A stretch of DNA of 46,908 nt from Magnetococcales bacterium (lineage in GTDB: Bacteria > Pseudomonadota > Magnetococcia > Magnetococcales > JADGCH01). The stretch is taken from assembly GCA_015229115.1 (NCBI GenBank), contig JADGCH010000016.1, forward strand, positions 1 to 46,908, given 5' to 3'. Below the pieces are notes generated by a model. That model saw nothing but the letters and a program-made list of their open reading frames with translations, did no database searches and was not told where the DNA came from. Of this stretch, positions 8,453-16,766 are shown piece by piece (within the stretch, counting starts at the first letter, position 1; the number at the start of each line of letters is the position of its first letter). Both the position numbers and the translations under genes were made by a program.

Positions 8453-9567
8453 GCTTTGGCCTGATCCTGCTGCAACAGGCCCAGCAGCACCTGTTCAACC
8501 TGACGATAGAGCAGCTGCAGATCGTGGTACTCCTGTTCGCTCGGTACCCCATCGATCTGTTCCAGAGAACGGCTATAGTCCGCCAGCTGGCTGGCACCGA
8601 TGGTGTGGCTGGATCCCTTCAGGCCCTGCAAACAACGCTGGCTTGCCATGACGTCGCGTCGATTGATGGCCATAGCCAGCTCGGTCAGCGCACGGGGCGT
8701 CTGCTCCAGGTAATTGGCTATGACACGATGCAACAGATTGGCAGCGCCAGGACGCTGCAACTGCCGGATACGGTTCAACAGGCTGGTATCGATGACCGGC
8801 AAGGTCACGACAGGATCGGCTGCAATACGGGACAGGGAAGAGCTGCTGCCAACATGGTGGACGGTGTGGGCGTCGGCATGGCTTGCAGCACTGGTGTCCG
8901 GCTGTGCCACAACGACCAGATCAGGCAACTCGGCCCGATACGATGGCACGCCCTGCTCCAGCATCTCCCGCTCCGAACGGCGCAGGGCCAGCAAGGCGAT
9001 GATCCCGGTCAACATCAACGTGCTAAGACAGACGGTGATCAACAGGGCCATGCTGATGGAATGGTGGCGTTTCAGTTCTCCCTCGGTCATGGTCAACCTC
9101 GTGTGCAGCCCGGAAACCAAGCCTTGTATCGCCTGACTCATGACATGGTTCAACAACAGCTGCTGTTCCAGCGTGACCGTGGTGCTCTTCCTGTCGTTAG
9201 CCAAAGCGATCAGTTGCGCCACACGACCCTGTATCTGGTCCAGGGCTGAAAAAGCGGGTGTATCGGTGTAATAACGCTGCAACAGCGCCACGCCATCATC
9301 CATATCGTGGACCAGTTCATCGAGACGGCGATGGTATTGTTCCAACTGGACCGCATCGGTAGAACGATGCCTGACCGCCATGACAGCGGTCAGCAAGGAG
9401 GCCTGCTCCGCCAGTCGCAACGCCACCTGCATGGCCGGGACCGTGGCCGCGACCGAGTATTCGGACATCTGTCTGGAACGATCGACCGCATAGGTCACAA
9501 AGGCGGTGGCGCAAAAGGTCAACGCGGCAATCAGCGCCAGAATCGTGTATAGCCGACTGCCACCCAT
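8449..9567 (-). CDS. Two-TM sensor-like protein with degenerate HPt domain
   Basis: This 372-residue protein has an N-terminal transmembrane helix (about residues 4-25) and a periplasmic helical region of about 145 residues. A second transmembrane helix follows (about 172-195), then a polar linker and a C-terminal four-helix HPt-like domain from about residue 262. HPt domains relay phosphate in multistep phosphorelays through a histidine in HxLKG. Here the motif reads LQGLKGSSHTIGAS, with Gln314 (codon 8626-8628) at the phospho-acceptor position, so canonical phosphotransfer is probably lost. There is no kinase or receiver domain. It may act as an adaptor or decoy for a receiver, or the nearby His318-region histidine may substitute. 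It sits between nadK and queA and overlaps queA by four bases. Confidence 0.75.
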   Translation of the reverse strand: MGGSRLYTILALIAALTFCATAFVTYAVDRSRQMSEYSVAATVPAMQVALRLAEQASLLTAVMAVRHRSTDAVQLEQYHRRLDELVHDMDDGVALLQRYYTDTPAFSALDQIQGRVAQLIALANDRKSTTVTLEQQLLLNHVMSQAIQGLVSGLHTRLTMTEGELKRHHSISMALLITVCLSTLMLTGIIALLALRRSEREMLEQGVPSYRAELPDLVVVAQPDTSAASHADAHTVHHVGSSSSLSRIAADPVVTLPVIDTSLLNRIRQLQRPGAANLLHRVIANYLEQTPRALTELAMAINRRDVMASQRCLQGLKGSSHTIGASQLADYSRSLEQIDGVPSEQEYHDLQLLYRQVEQVLLGLLQQDQAKA

Positions 9568-9572
9568 AGGCG

Positions 9573-10448
9573 CTATACCCCCAGCCGTTCGCCCCAGTGT
9601 AGTTTATTACGCAGAATATCGTAGTAGTTGCGATCCGGCGCATGAAGCAGGGACAGGCGCTGATCACAGCGCTGTATCTGAATACGATCACCCTCCTCAA
9701 GCGGAAAACCGACTTGGCCATCCAGCGTCAGCAGCCGGTCATTATGGTCAGAGACCATCTCCAGTGTAATCACACCCTGCCCCGGTACAACGATGGGACG
9801 ATTGCTGAGCGTATGGGGACAGATCGGCGCCAGCAGAATGACGTCCAGTGCCGGGTAGATGATCGGCCCCCCTGATGAGAGGGCATAGGCGGTCGATCCG
9901 GTTGGTGTAGCGACGATCAAACCGTCGGAACGACTGGAAAAAACGAACTGGCCGTCGATGGAAACAGCATATTCGACCATGCGCGCCAGTGCCCCCTTAT
10001 GGGCCACGATATCATTCAGGACGTGACGGCTCAACACCTGGGCCCCGTGACGATAGACCGTGGCACACAGCATGGTGCGCTGCTCAATGGCATAATGACC
10101 CGACAGCACCTGGGCCATGGTGGCCAACATGGCCTCAACCGGTACTTCCGTGAGAAAACCGAGGCGACCCATGTTGATCCCCAGCAACGGAACGGAACGT
10201 TCCCCTACCGCCCGCGCCGCAGCGATAAAGGTTCCATCACCACCGATCACCACCACCAGATCCTGGCCATCGGCCAGATGGTCTTGCGCTGCCACACGCA
10301 CCAAACCGGAGTCAACCTGATTCGGATCAGCCACCTCGGATGTTACGGTAGCCAGACATCCCTGTCGTTGCAGCCACAGCACCAGCGACCGAGCCGCCGC
10401 TATGGCAGCGGCATCGGCACACTTGTGGATGATACCAATCGAACGCAT
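9573..10448 (-). CDS. nadK: NAD kinase
   Basis: NadK phosphorylates NAD to NADP, the only de novo source of NADP. The 291-residue product has the diagnostic GGDGT at residues 69-73. It also has the NDIVAHKG substrate segment and the conserved stretch SDGLIVATPTGSTAYALSSGGP. The C-terminal DGQ segment (LTLDGQVGF) is present, as in other NAD kinases. The start at 10448 gives the usual N-terminus (SIGIIHK), although the bases just upstream (TTCCTCC) are not a Shine-Dalgarno sequence. Translation may therefore depend on the upstream tpx cistron, whose stop is 17 bases away. Confidence 0.97.
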   Translation of the reverse strand: MRSIGIIHKCADAAAIAAARSLVLWLQRQGCLATVTSEVADPNQVDSGLVRVAAQDHLADGQDLVVVIGGDGTFIAAARAVGERSVPLLGINMGRLGFLTEVPVEAMLATMAQVLSGHYAIEQRTMLCATVYRHGAQVLSRHVLNDIVAHKGALARMVEYAVSIDGQFVFSSRSDGLIVATPTGSTAYALSSGGPIIYPALDVILLAPICPHTLSNRPIVVPGQGVITLEMVSDHNDRLLTLDGQVGFPLEEGDRIQIQRCDQRLSLLHAPDRNYYDILRNKLHWGERLGV

Positions 10449-10465
10449 GGAGGAATTACGAGCAA

Positions 10466-10972
10466 TTACAGGGTCTGCAACACCTGCAAGGCTGCTTCGT
10501 AGTTGGGTTCCTGCACGATTTCGGGTACCTGCTCGGTGTAGACCACCTTGCCTTGACCATCGACGATGACAATGGCACGGGCCAGCAAACCTGCTAACGG
10601 ACCATCAACAATGCGCACCCCATAGGCCTCGCCAAAGCCACGCTGACGTAGCTCGGTCACTGAGACCACCTGCTCCAGTCCTTCAGCACCGCAAAAGCGT
10701 TTGTGCGCGAAAGGCAGATCAAGCGAAACACACAGTACCGTGGTGCGGGCCAGTTGATTGACCTCAGCATTGAAACGGCGTACCGATGCGGCGCAGACCG
10801 GTGTATCGATGCTGGGGAAAATATTCAGCACCAGCCGCTGACCAGCGTAATCTTTCAGGGAGGTGTCGGACAGATCAGTCTTGGTCAATAGAAAGTCCGG
10901 GGCTTGGCTACCGACAGCCGGCAACTGGCCGCAGGAGTGAATAGAATTGCCTTTCAGAGTGATTTCAGCCAT
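10466..10972 (-). CDS. tpx: Thiol peroxidase, Tpx type
   Basis: Tpx is an atypical 2-Cys peroxiredoxin that reduces hydrogen and alkyl peroxides with electrons from thioredoxin. The 168-residue protein is the standard length. The peroxidatic Cys60 lies in FPSIDTPVCAASVRRFN, and the resolving Cys94 lies in RFCGAEGLE. Both match the E. coli enzyme. A strong GAGGAG lies just before the ATG at 10972. It is the first gene of the minus-strand operon continuing into nadK. Pairing a peroxidase with NADP production makes physiological sense, since NADPH feeds thioredoxin reductase. Confidence 0.97.
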   Translation of the reverse strand: MAEITLKGNSIHSCGQLPAVGSQAPDFLLTKTDLSDTSLKDYAGQRLVLNIFPSIDTPVCAASVRRFNAEVNQLARTTVLCVSLDLPFAHKRFCGAEGLEQVVSVTELRQRGFGEAYGVRIVDGPLAGLLARAIVIVDGQGKVVYTEQVPEIVQEPNYEAALQVLQTL

Positions 10973-10993
10973 GATTCTCCTCGCTTGTTATGA

Positions 10994-11013
10994 AATTGTG
11001 CTATAATGCCCGC
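10994..11013 (+). promoter_or_regulatory. Extended -10 promoter for the ABC exporter operon
   Basis: TATAAT at 11002-11007 is preceded by TGC, giving an extended -10 element that needs little -35 sequence. No convincing -35 hexamer is seen. Transcription would begin near 11013, about 73 bases before the TTG start of the exporter gene. The tpx operon faces the other way, and the ATTATA core reads similarly on that strand, so the element may serve both directions. Confidence 0.45.
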
Positions 11014-11085
11014 TTGGCAGGGTGCCACATTTTATTATGCAGTGCAACATATAATCAACAGACAGCATGGTGATGAGGTGACCGA

Positions 11086-12873
11086 TTGATCGTACTGCAA
11101 TTTCTGCGGCTGTTCTGGCGTGATATCGGCCACCGGCTGATTCTGCTCTTTCTGCTGGCATTGGCAGCCGCACTGGCCGAAGGGTTTGGCTTCAGCATGG
11201 CTCTGCCGCTGCTGCAACTGGGCGGAGCCTCGTCCGATAACCTCATCGCACGGGGTATTACGCTCTTCTTTCAGGGATTGGGACTGGAACAGGACTTGGC
11301 CCATGTGCTGCTGTTCCTGATTTTCTTCATGGCACTCCGGGCGGTACTGATGGTATGGCAAACCCACTATTCGGCACGGATCCTGGCCGACTACCTGGCA
11401 CGCTTGCGCCTCGACCTGGTCAGTGGTCTGTTACGGGCTCATTATCGCTATTTCCTCAGTCGTGACAGTGGTTTCCTGACCAATGCCGTCACACGCGAGC
11501 TGGATGGCGTCATGTTTGGACTCAACATGTTCATCACGCTGGGAGTGGCCACAGCCAGTGCCGTGGTCTATCTGACGCTGCCTCTGTTGTACGATCCAAC
11601 GGCCAGCCTGTTTCTGGCGGTGGTAGCGGTGCCCATCTGGCTGGTGATGCGCCGTGTTAACCACCTGACACGTCAATATGGTCTGAAAAACAGCGCCACG
11701 GCTGCTGCGCTGCAACTGACCCTGATCGAAACCATGCGCCATTTCAAGTATTTCAAGGCCACTGGTACCGGACAACGCATGCTGGATAAATTGCGGGTCG
11801 AGGTCGACCGGTTATCCGATATCTATGCCCGCATGAATTTTCTCGGTGGTATCGCCTCATACGCCTTTGAGCCCCTGGCCGTGGCCGCTCTGGCAGCCTT
11901 GGTGTGGTTTATGGTGCAGTGGCGTGGTCAGGCCATTGCCGATATCATTTTTCTGCTATTTCTGTTTCGCAATGCCGCGGTAGCCATTCTTGGCGTGCAA
12001 CCGGCCTGGCGCAAGTTTCTCTCCACCTATGGCAACCTTGAGGTTTATCGCCGCGTGCAGCAGGAACTGGCTGCACAGCAACCAGCCACCACAACCCACC
12101 AGAAACAGAGCCCAGACTGGAGCGGTGATATCGAGCTGCGACAAGTCTCTTTCAGCTACCGCAGCGCTACCACGGCCGAAGCCCCCTTTGCGCTGCGCGC
12201 TATCAACCTGCGCATCCGTGCCGGACAGGTCACAGCCATTGTTGGTCCATCTGGCTGCGGCAAATCCACCCTGATCGACCTGATCACCGGTCTGCTATCG
12301 CCTGATCAGGGTACGATTGCCCTGTCAGGTTGCTGCTATGACGATCTTGACCTCAACCAGCTGCAGCAGCAGATTGGTTTCATTCCACAGCAACCGGCCG
12401 TGTTCAGCGATTCACTGCGCAACAACATCACCTTCTGGTCTGACAATATCGACCCGCAGCGCTACCGCGCCATCGTCGACCAGGTGGGCCTGGCTCACCT
12501 GGAGGCACAACATCTGGCGGTATCGGAACAAGGCGGTGAGCAGAGTGCCGGAGAGAGCGGCAGCTTGCTATCCGGTGGCGAACGCCAGCGGGTCAGCATT
12601 GCCCGTGAATTATTGCGCGATACCCGCCTGCTGATTCTGGATGAAGCTACCAGCGCCCTCGACAGCCAGAGTGAACAACGTGTCACCAGTACCATTGCCC
12701 AGGAACGGGGACAGCGCACCATCGTCGTCATCGCTCACCGTCTGGCTACCATCCGCCATAGTGACTGGATTTATGTGGTTGATCATGGCCAGATCGTCGG
12801 TGAAGGCACCTTTGACGAGCTCTATCAAGCTGGAGGATTGTTCCATAAGCTGGTTGAACTACAGCGATTATAG
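11086..12873 (+). CDS. MsbA-like ABC exporter (fused permease and ATPase)
   Basis: The 595-residue half-transporter has an N-terminal domain with about six transmembrane helices (residues 15-310) followed by an ATPase domain. The ATPase has Walker A GPSGCGKST, the signature LSGGERQRVSIARELL, Walker B LLILDEATSALD and the H-loop IAHRL. Proteins of this architecture work as homodimers and export lipids, glycans or peptides across the inner membrane. The transmembrane part is not specific enough to name a substrate. The TTG start at 11086 is supported by GAGG seven bases upstream. queD follows after 11 bases, but a functional link to queuosine synthesis is not obvious. Confidence 0.9.
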   Translation: MIVLQFLRLFWRDIGHRLILLFLLALAAALAEGFGFSMALPLLQLGGASSDNLIARGITLFFQGLGLEQDLAHVLLFLIFFMALRAVLMVWQTHYSARILADYLARLRLDLVSGLLRAHYRYFLSRDSGFLTNAVTRELDGVMFGLNMFITLGVATASAVVYLTLPLLYDPTASLFLAVVAVPIWLVMRRVNHLTRQYGLKNSATAAALQLTLIETMRHFKYFKATGTGQRMLDKLRVEVDRLSDIYARMNFLGGIASYAFEPLAVAALAALVWFMVQWRGQAIADIIFLLFLFRNAAVAILGVQPAWRKFLSTYGNLEVYRRVQQELAAQQPATTTHQKQSPDWSGDIELRQVSFSYRSATTAEAPFALRAINLRIRAGQVTAIVGPSGCGKSTLIDLITGLLSPDQGTIALSGCCYDDLDLNQLQQQIGFIPQQPAVFSDSLRNNITFWSDNIDPQRYRAIVDQVGLAHLEAQHLAVSEQGGEQSAGESGSLLSGGERQRVSIARELLRDTRLLILDEATSALDSQSEQRVTSTIAQERGQRTIVVIAHRLATIRHSDWIYVVDHGQIVGEGTFDELYQAGGLFHKLVELQRL

Positions 12874-12884
12874 GAATAGATGTC

Positions 12885-13316
12885 ATGAAAATCGCACGCA
12901 CCTTTCACTTTCATGCTGCCCACCGGCTGCCCGAGCATGATGGCTGCTGCCGCCGGTTGCATGGTCACTCCTACCGGCTGGAGCTGGTGTTTGCCGGTAC
13001 GCCCCGTTCCCCGGCTAGCGGCGAACCGCAATCAGGCTTCATTGCCGATTTTGGCCGTATTCAGACCATCGTACAGCAACAGCTGATTGATCCCTATCTC
13101 GATCACCACGATCTGACCGAGAGCCTCCCCGGTTTACCTTACACCTCGGCCGAATACCTGTCGGCCTGGATTATCGGCTGGTGCATGCGCCATCTGGATA
13201 ACCATCCGGAGCTGGCCGGCGCCCGCATCCGACGGGCCAGACTGTGGGAAACCGAGCATTCCTGGGCCGATGCCAGCCGCAAGGATGCTGAGCGACTCGG
13301 GTTTGACCATGCGTGA
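12885..13316 (+). CDS. queD: 6-carboxy-5,6,7,8-tetrahydropterin synthase (QueD)
   Basis: QueD converts dihydroneopterin triphosphate to 6-carboxytetrahydropterin, the second step to the 7-deazapurine core of queuosine. The 143-residue protein has the zinc histidines His13, His26 and His28 and the catalytic Cys22 (CRRLHGHSY). The DHHDL and PTSAEYL-like (YTSAEYLSAWI) segments typical of the PTPS fold are also present. It is slightly longer than the E. coli enzyme. The stop overlaps the queE start, and pairing with queE makes QueD more likely than an eukaryote-like PTP synthase. Confidence 0.93.
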   Translation: MKIARTFHFHAAHRLPEHDGCCRRLHGHSYRLELVFAGTPRSPASGEPQSGFIADFGRIQTIVQQQLIDPYLDHHDLTESLPGLPYTSAEYLSAWIIGWCMRHLDNHPELAGARIRRARLWETEHSWADASRKDAERLGFDHA

Positions 13317-13944
13317 TTGTGATCCAACGCTCACCTTCCCCGTCTGTGAGCTGTTTGCCTCGATTCAGGGAGAAGGTACGTGGAGTGGTCGCCCAATGCT
13401 GTTTATACGATTCTCCGGCTGTCCACTGGCTTGTAGCTGGTGTGATGAACCGTTACACCGTCAACCGCAACGGGCACAGTCCATGACAGTTGCAGCCTTG
13501 CTGGCACAACTGCGGCAAACAGCCCCAAACCTCAATGCCATCGTCCTGACCGGTGGCGAGCCTCTGGCGGTCAATGGACTGCAACCGCTGATCAATCGGC
13601 TGAAACAGGAAGGGTTCTGGCTGGCCATGGAAAGCAGTGGTGTCGGGGGAGCCCTGCCAGAGGCCATCGACTGGCTCACCCTGTCTCCCAAAACAGCCCT
13701 GCCGGAATCGGTTTACCAAGCTGCCAACGAGATTAAATATGTCGTTGATGCCAACCCGGATGCCGCTCTGCTGGCGGAGATCGACCGGCGCAGCCGCGAA
13801 CATGCTGCTGTCTGGCTGCAACCGATGGCGCGTGGCAAGCGCGTCGATGCCGATGCCGTAGCCCGCTGCTTTGATCTGGTCATGAACAGCGGCGGGCGAC
13901 TGCGCCTGTCGCTACAGTTACACAAGTATATCGGTGTCCTGTAG
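13309..13944 (+). CDS. queE: 7-carboxy-7-deazaguanine synthase (radical SAM, QueE)
   Basis: QueE is the radical-SAM enzyme that contracts 6-carboxytetrahydropterin to 7-carboxy-7-deazaguanine. The 211-residue product has SIQGEGTWSGRP near the N-terminus. The 4Fe-4S cluster motif is Cys38-x3-Cys42-x2-Cys45 in SGCPLACSWCD, and the SAM-binding TGGEPL lies near residue 81. The chosen ATG at 13309 lies within the last codons of queD, overlapping its stop by eight bases. A longer frame begins at 13270 but adds residues that are not family-like. queC and queF are not in the window. Confidence 0.93.
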   Translation: MRDCDPTLTFPVCELFASIQGEGTWSGRPMLFIRFSGCPLACSWCDEPLHRQPQRAQSMTVAALLAQLRQTAPNLNAIVLTGGEPLAVNGLQPLINRLKQEGFWLAMESSGVGGALPEAIDWLTLSPKTALPESVYQAANEIKYVVDANPDAALLAEIDRRSREHAAVWLQPMARGKRVDADAVARCFDLVMNSGGRLRLSLQLHKYIGVL

Positions 13945-13953
13945 CGGTAACGA

Positions 13954-14676
13954 TCATTTTTCTTTTGGAAGAGTTTGAATGTAGCTCAGAATATCCAGGT
14001 GAGCACCAATTTGCGTGAAGGCCCGCAGCGGTGGCATTCCCTCGCCTGGTTCACCATTCAGAATTTTATGCAGCGTCTCCCATGGATTCTCGCTGGCGAC
14101 CTTTCCCATGGGTGGCATTTTCTTGATTTTGGTGCCCTGATCACCATGACACTGAGCACAAACTGTATGATAGTAAACGGCACCGCGGGTCGGGTCGCCA
14201 CTTTTGGGCTTGCCAGAACCACTATCAATCACAGCATCCATATCGAACTGGCCACGACTGACAAACAAGGCCAGATCCTGTCTGTCTTTTGCGGATAGTT
14301 TATCAGTATAAGCATGATTATTATCTTTTAATATCGTAACGATGGTATCCGGACTGGCACCCGCCATACCTTGAATGCCTTTGATACCGGTGGCACGCTT
14401 GCCGGAACCATAGCGACCATCCCGCCCTTTGTAATCCCAGCCATGACACTCCTTGCAGCGCCAATTGGCCTTGGGGTCGTTGGCATGGGTCGCCGACGCT
14501 GGATAAGCCGGATTGGCAACCGTTGGCGCCTCGATGTCGAGCTCCTCATACCACTTGTCGTAAAGACGGCCACCACGAACAATGGCCGCCTCGTCAGCCC
14601 ACTCTGCCGCCACGACAAAACCTGTGGAAGCGATCAACATCAGCGTCATGAACACTGCAACGACACGTTTACCCAT
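13954..14676 (-). CDS. Exported diheme cytochrome c
   Basis: The 240-residue protein has a signal peptide (residues 1-23, ending VVAA) and two c-type heme sites: Cys74, Cys77 and His78 in CKECH, and Cys173, Cys176 and His177 in CAQCH. Methionines following the second site (KKMPPMG and GMPPL) could supply axial ligands. Two class I-like domains are linked by a helical segment. It probably carries electrons in the periplasm, but the partner is unknown because no oxidase or dehydrogenase gene is adjacent. It is convergent with queE and separated by nine bases. Confidence 0.88.
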   Translation of the reverse strand: MGKRVVAVFMTLMLIASTGFVVAAEWADEAAIVRGGRLYDKWYEELDIEAPTVANPAYPASATHANDPKANWRCKECHGWDYKGRDGRYGSGKRATGIKGIQGMAGASPDTIVTILKDNNHAYTDKLSAKDRQDLALFVSRGQFDMDAVIDSGSGKPKSGDPTRGAVYYHTVCAQCHGDQGTKIKKMPPMGKVASENPWETLHKILNGEPGEGMPPLRAFTQIGAHLDILSYIQTLPKEK

Positions 14677-14703
14677 TTTTTATTTTATCCCTAGTCCATA
14701 CGA

Positions 14704-15969
14704 TTATACCGTCAAAGTAGCGGGAACCCAGTTCCGCACCAGCTGCTGCACATCATCGACCTGTTGCGGTGTCATACCAACAACCAGATGGTTATAGGCC
14801 TCCATAGCATCATCATGCCCCTGTAACATGGCCAGATAGAACCAGAAACAGGCCTGTTCGACATCCTGTGGTACACCCTCCCCCAGCGCATGGCTCATAC
14901 CGAGCAGAAACTGGCCCTGAGCATCGCCCTGGCTAGCCGCCTGCTGAAACCACCGAACAGCCTCGACAGGATTGCGTGCCACACCGTCACCCTCGGCATA
15001 CATCATACCCAGGGTCACCTGAAATTCAACATCCTGCGCCACATCGTCAGCCACCAGAACACCCTGTTGCTGCCGTCGCCTGTTGTCAAAATTAATATCG
15101 TAAAGGGTCTTGATGGCTGAATAAGGCTCAGCGATCTGCTGGTGATTGGCTTCGTTATGGTCATGAATCCTGCCCAGGGCAAACTGGGCCTGGATATCAC
15201 CCCGTTCAGCAGCAGCACGGTACCATGGCAAGGCCTGTTGCTGATCGTTACGTTGATCATACAGAACAGCCAGATTGAACTGGGCCGGCTGCAACCCCTG
15301 TTGAGCCGCCTTGAGCCACCAATGCAGGGCTGCCTCATGGTCCTGGACCACTCCCCGCCCCTGCAGGTAAAGCATACCGAGATTGAACTGAGCCTGGGCA
15401 TCTCCCTGTTCGGCAGCCAGACGATACCAGTAAGCTTCCTGGTCGTATTGACGCAACCGTCCCTGGAGCAGGGCAAGGTTGAACTGGGCCCGAGTCAATC
15501 CCTGCTGGGCTGCCAGCTTGTACCACTGAATCGCCTCACGGTCGTCCTGCAACACACCCCGCCCCTGATCATACAGCACCCCCAGATTAAACTGGGCCTC
15601 GGCCAATCCCTGCTCGGCGGCCAAACGGTAGCAATGGGCTGCATCCAGGTCGTCCTGCACCACACAGCGTCCGATGCCATAACAGTTACCCAGCGTCACC
15701 TGGGCTTCCGCCAGCCCCTGCTCGGCAGCCAGACGATACCAGTGGGTTGATTCCTGATCATCCTGGGGTACTCCCTGGCCGTTATCGTACAGAACAGCCA
15801 GATTGAACTGTGCCCAGACATCACCCTGCTCGGCAGCCAAGCGATACCAGTAAGCCGCCTGCTGGTAATCCTGCCGCTTCTCATACAACAAGCCAAGGTT
15901 GAGTCGAGCCTGTACATGCCCTTGCTCAGCGGCCATGCGATACCATTTTATGGCTTCGTTATCATCCAT
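14704..15969 (-). CDS. Sel1-like repeat protein
   Basis: The 421-residue protein is almost wholly built of about ten Sel1-type repeats of 36 residues. Typical units read AIKWYRMAAEQGHVQARLNLGLLY and GRGVLQDDREAIQWYKLAAQQG. Sel1 repeats form an alpha-solenoid that binds other proteins. There is no signal peptide, so a cytoplasmic scaffold is likely, although many Sel1 proteins are exported. The repeats are unequal: several lack the GxGV loop and so are shorter than 36 residues. The first in-frame ATG after an upstream stop is at 15969, without a strong ribosome-binding site. It sits between cytochrome c and aat, and the context gives no hint of a partner. Confidence 0.88.
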   Translation of the reverse strand: MDDNEAIKWYRMAAEQGHVQARLNLGLLYEKRQDYQQAAYWYRLAAEQGDVWAQFNLAVLYDNGQGVPQDDQESTHWYRLAAEQGLAEAQVTLGNCYGIGRCVVQDDLDAAHCYRLAAEQGLAEAQFNLGVLYDQGRGVLQDDREAIQWYKLAAQQGLTRAQFNLALLQGRLRQYDQEAYWYRLAAEQGDAQAQFNLGMLYLQGRGVVQDHEAALHWWLKAAQQGLQPAQFNLAVLYDQRNDQQQALPWYRAAAERGDIQAQFALGRIHDHNEANHQQIAEPYSAIKTLYDINFDNRRRQQQGVLVADDVAQDVEFQVTLGMMYAEGDGVARNPVEAVRWFQQAASQGDAQGQFLLGMSHALGEGVPQDVEQACFWFYLAMLQGHDDAMEAYNHLVVGMTPQQVDDVQQLVRNWVPATLTV

Positions 15970-16016
15970 AGCGGATTATCCCATCCATCATCATAAGAGT
16001 AGCCTAACACCCCATG

Positions 16017-16766
16017 CTATTGTGCCTGAATCGCCTCTGCTGCACAAGGGCGCCACAAATCGGACACATCCGGCTGAACAGCCAAGGCTTGCTGTAACCG
16101 TTGCAGAAACTGCTCCAGAGGCACAGCACGGGCGCCAAAACGAGCCAGATGAGGCGTATGAACCTGACAATCGATCAAACAAAATCCACGCTGGCCCAGC
16201 TGATGAACCAGGGTGACAAAGGCAACTTTGGAAGCATCGGGCACCTTATAAAACATCGATTCGCCGAAAAAACAGCCCCCCAGTGCCACACCATACAGCC
16301 CTCCGGCCAGTACCGGATCGTGCTGTCCATCCTCCATCAGCCACGCCTCGACCGAATGGGCTACCCCACGATGATGCAAGTCGCAATAAGCCTGCTGCAT
16401 GTTGGCGGTAATCCAGCTTGTGCCACCTCCTGTCTGATCCGGCCGCACCGCAGCACAGCAGCGCATGACTTCGGCAAAAGCGCGGTCGAATGTGATGACA
16501 AAACGACCTTGCCTGACACTTTTTCGTAACGTGCGCGGCAGGTGCAACCATTCGGGCTGCAGGATCATGCGCGGGTTGGGGCTCCACCATAAAACAGGCT
16601 GACGGTCATCGCTGTACCATGGAAAAATACCGCTACGATAGGCAGCAATCAGGGTGTCCGGGTGCAGATTGCCCCCTACCGCCAACAAGCCATCCCGTTC
16701 TGCCTGATGTGGCGATGGAAAACAGATCTTGGTCCCCGATCCACCAGGCAGAAAAGCAACCGCCAT
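16017..16766 (-). CDS. aat: Leucyl/phenylalanyl-tRNA-protein transferase
   Basis: Aat adds Leu or Phe to N-terminal Lys or Arg, making the protein a ClpAP substrate under the N-end rule. The 249-residue protein has FPSPHQAERDGLLAVGGNL, AAYRSGIFPWY and WWSPNPRMIL, all diagnostic of the family, and the GGLYGVALGGCFFGESMF core. The ATG overlaps the purB stop by one base (TAATG), so it is translated with purB. The clpS, clpA and infA genes that often accompany aat are not seen here. Confidence 0.96.
   Translation of the reverse strand: MAVAFLPGGSGTKICFPSPHQAERDGLLAVGGNLHPDTLIAAYRSGIFPWYSDDRQPVLWWSPNPRMILQPEWLHLPRTLRKSVRQGRFVITFDRAFAEVMRCCAAVRPDQTGGGTSWITANMQQAYCDLHHRGVAHSVEAWLMEDGQHDPVLAGGLYGVALGGCFFGESMFYKVPDASKVAFVTLVHQLGQRGFCLIDCQVHTPHLARFGARAVPLEQFLQRLQQALAVQPDVSDLWRPCAAEAIQAQ

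Noticed and set aside
8596-8616. The histidine in SSHTIG as the true phospho-acceptor of the HPt-like domain
   Set aside because: In HPt domains the phosphorylated histidine is two residues before LKG. This histidine comes four residues after the glycine, on the wrong part of the helix.
15142-15750. A 202-codon plus-strand frame with repeating LLGSQ-like units
   Set aside because: It is the mirror of the Sel1-repeat gene on the other strand. The apparent repeats reflect the repeats in that gene.
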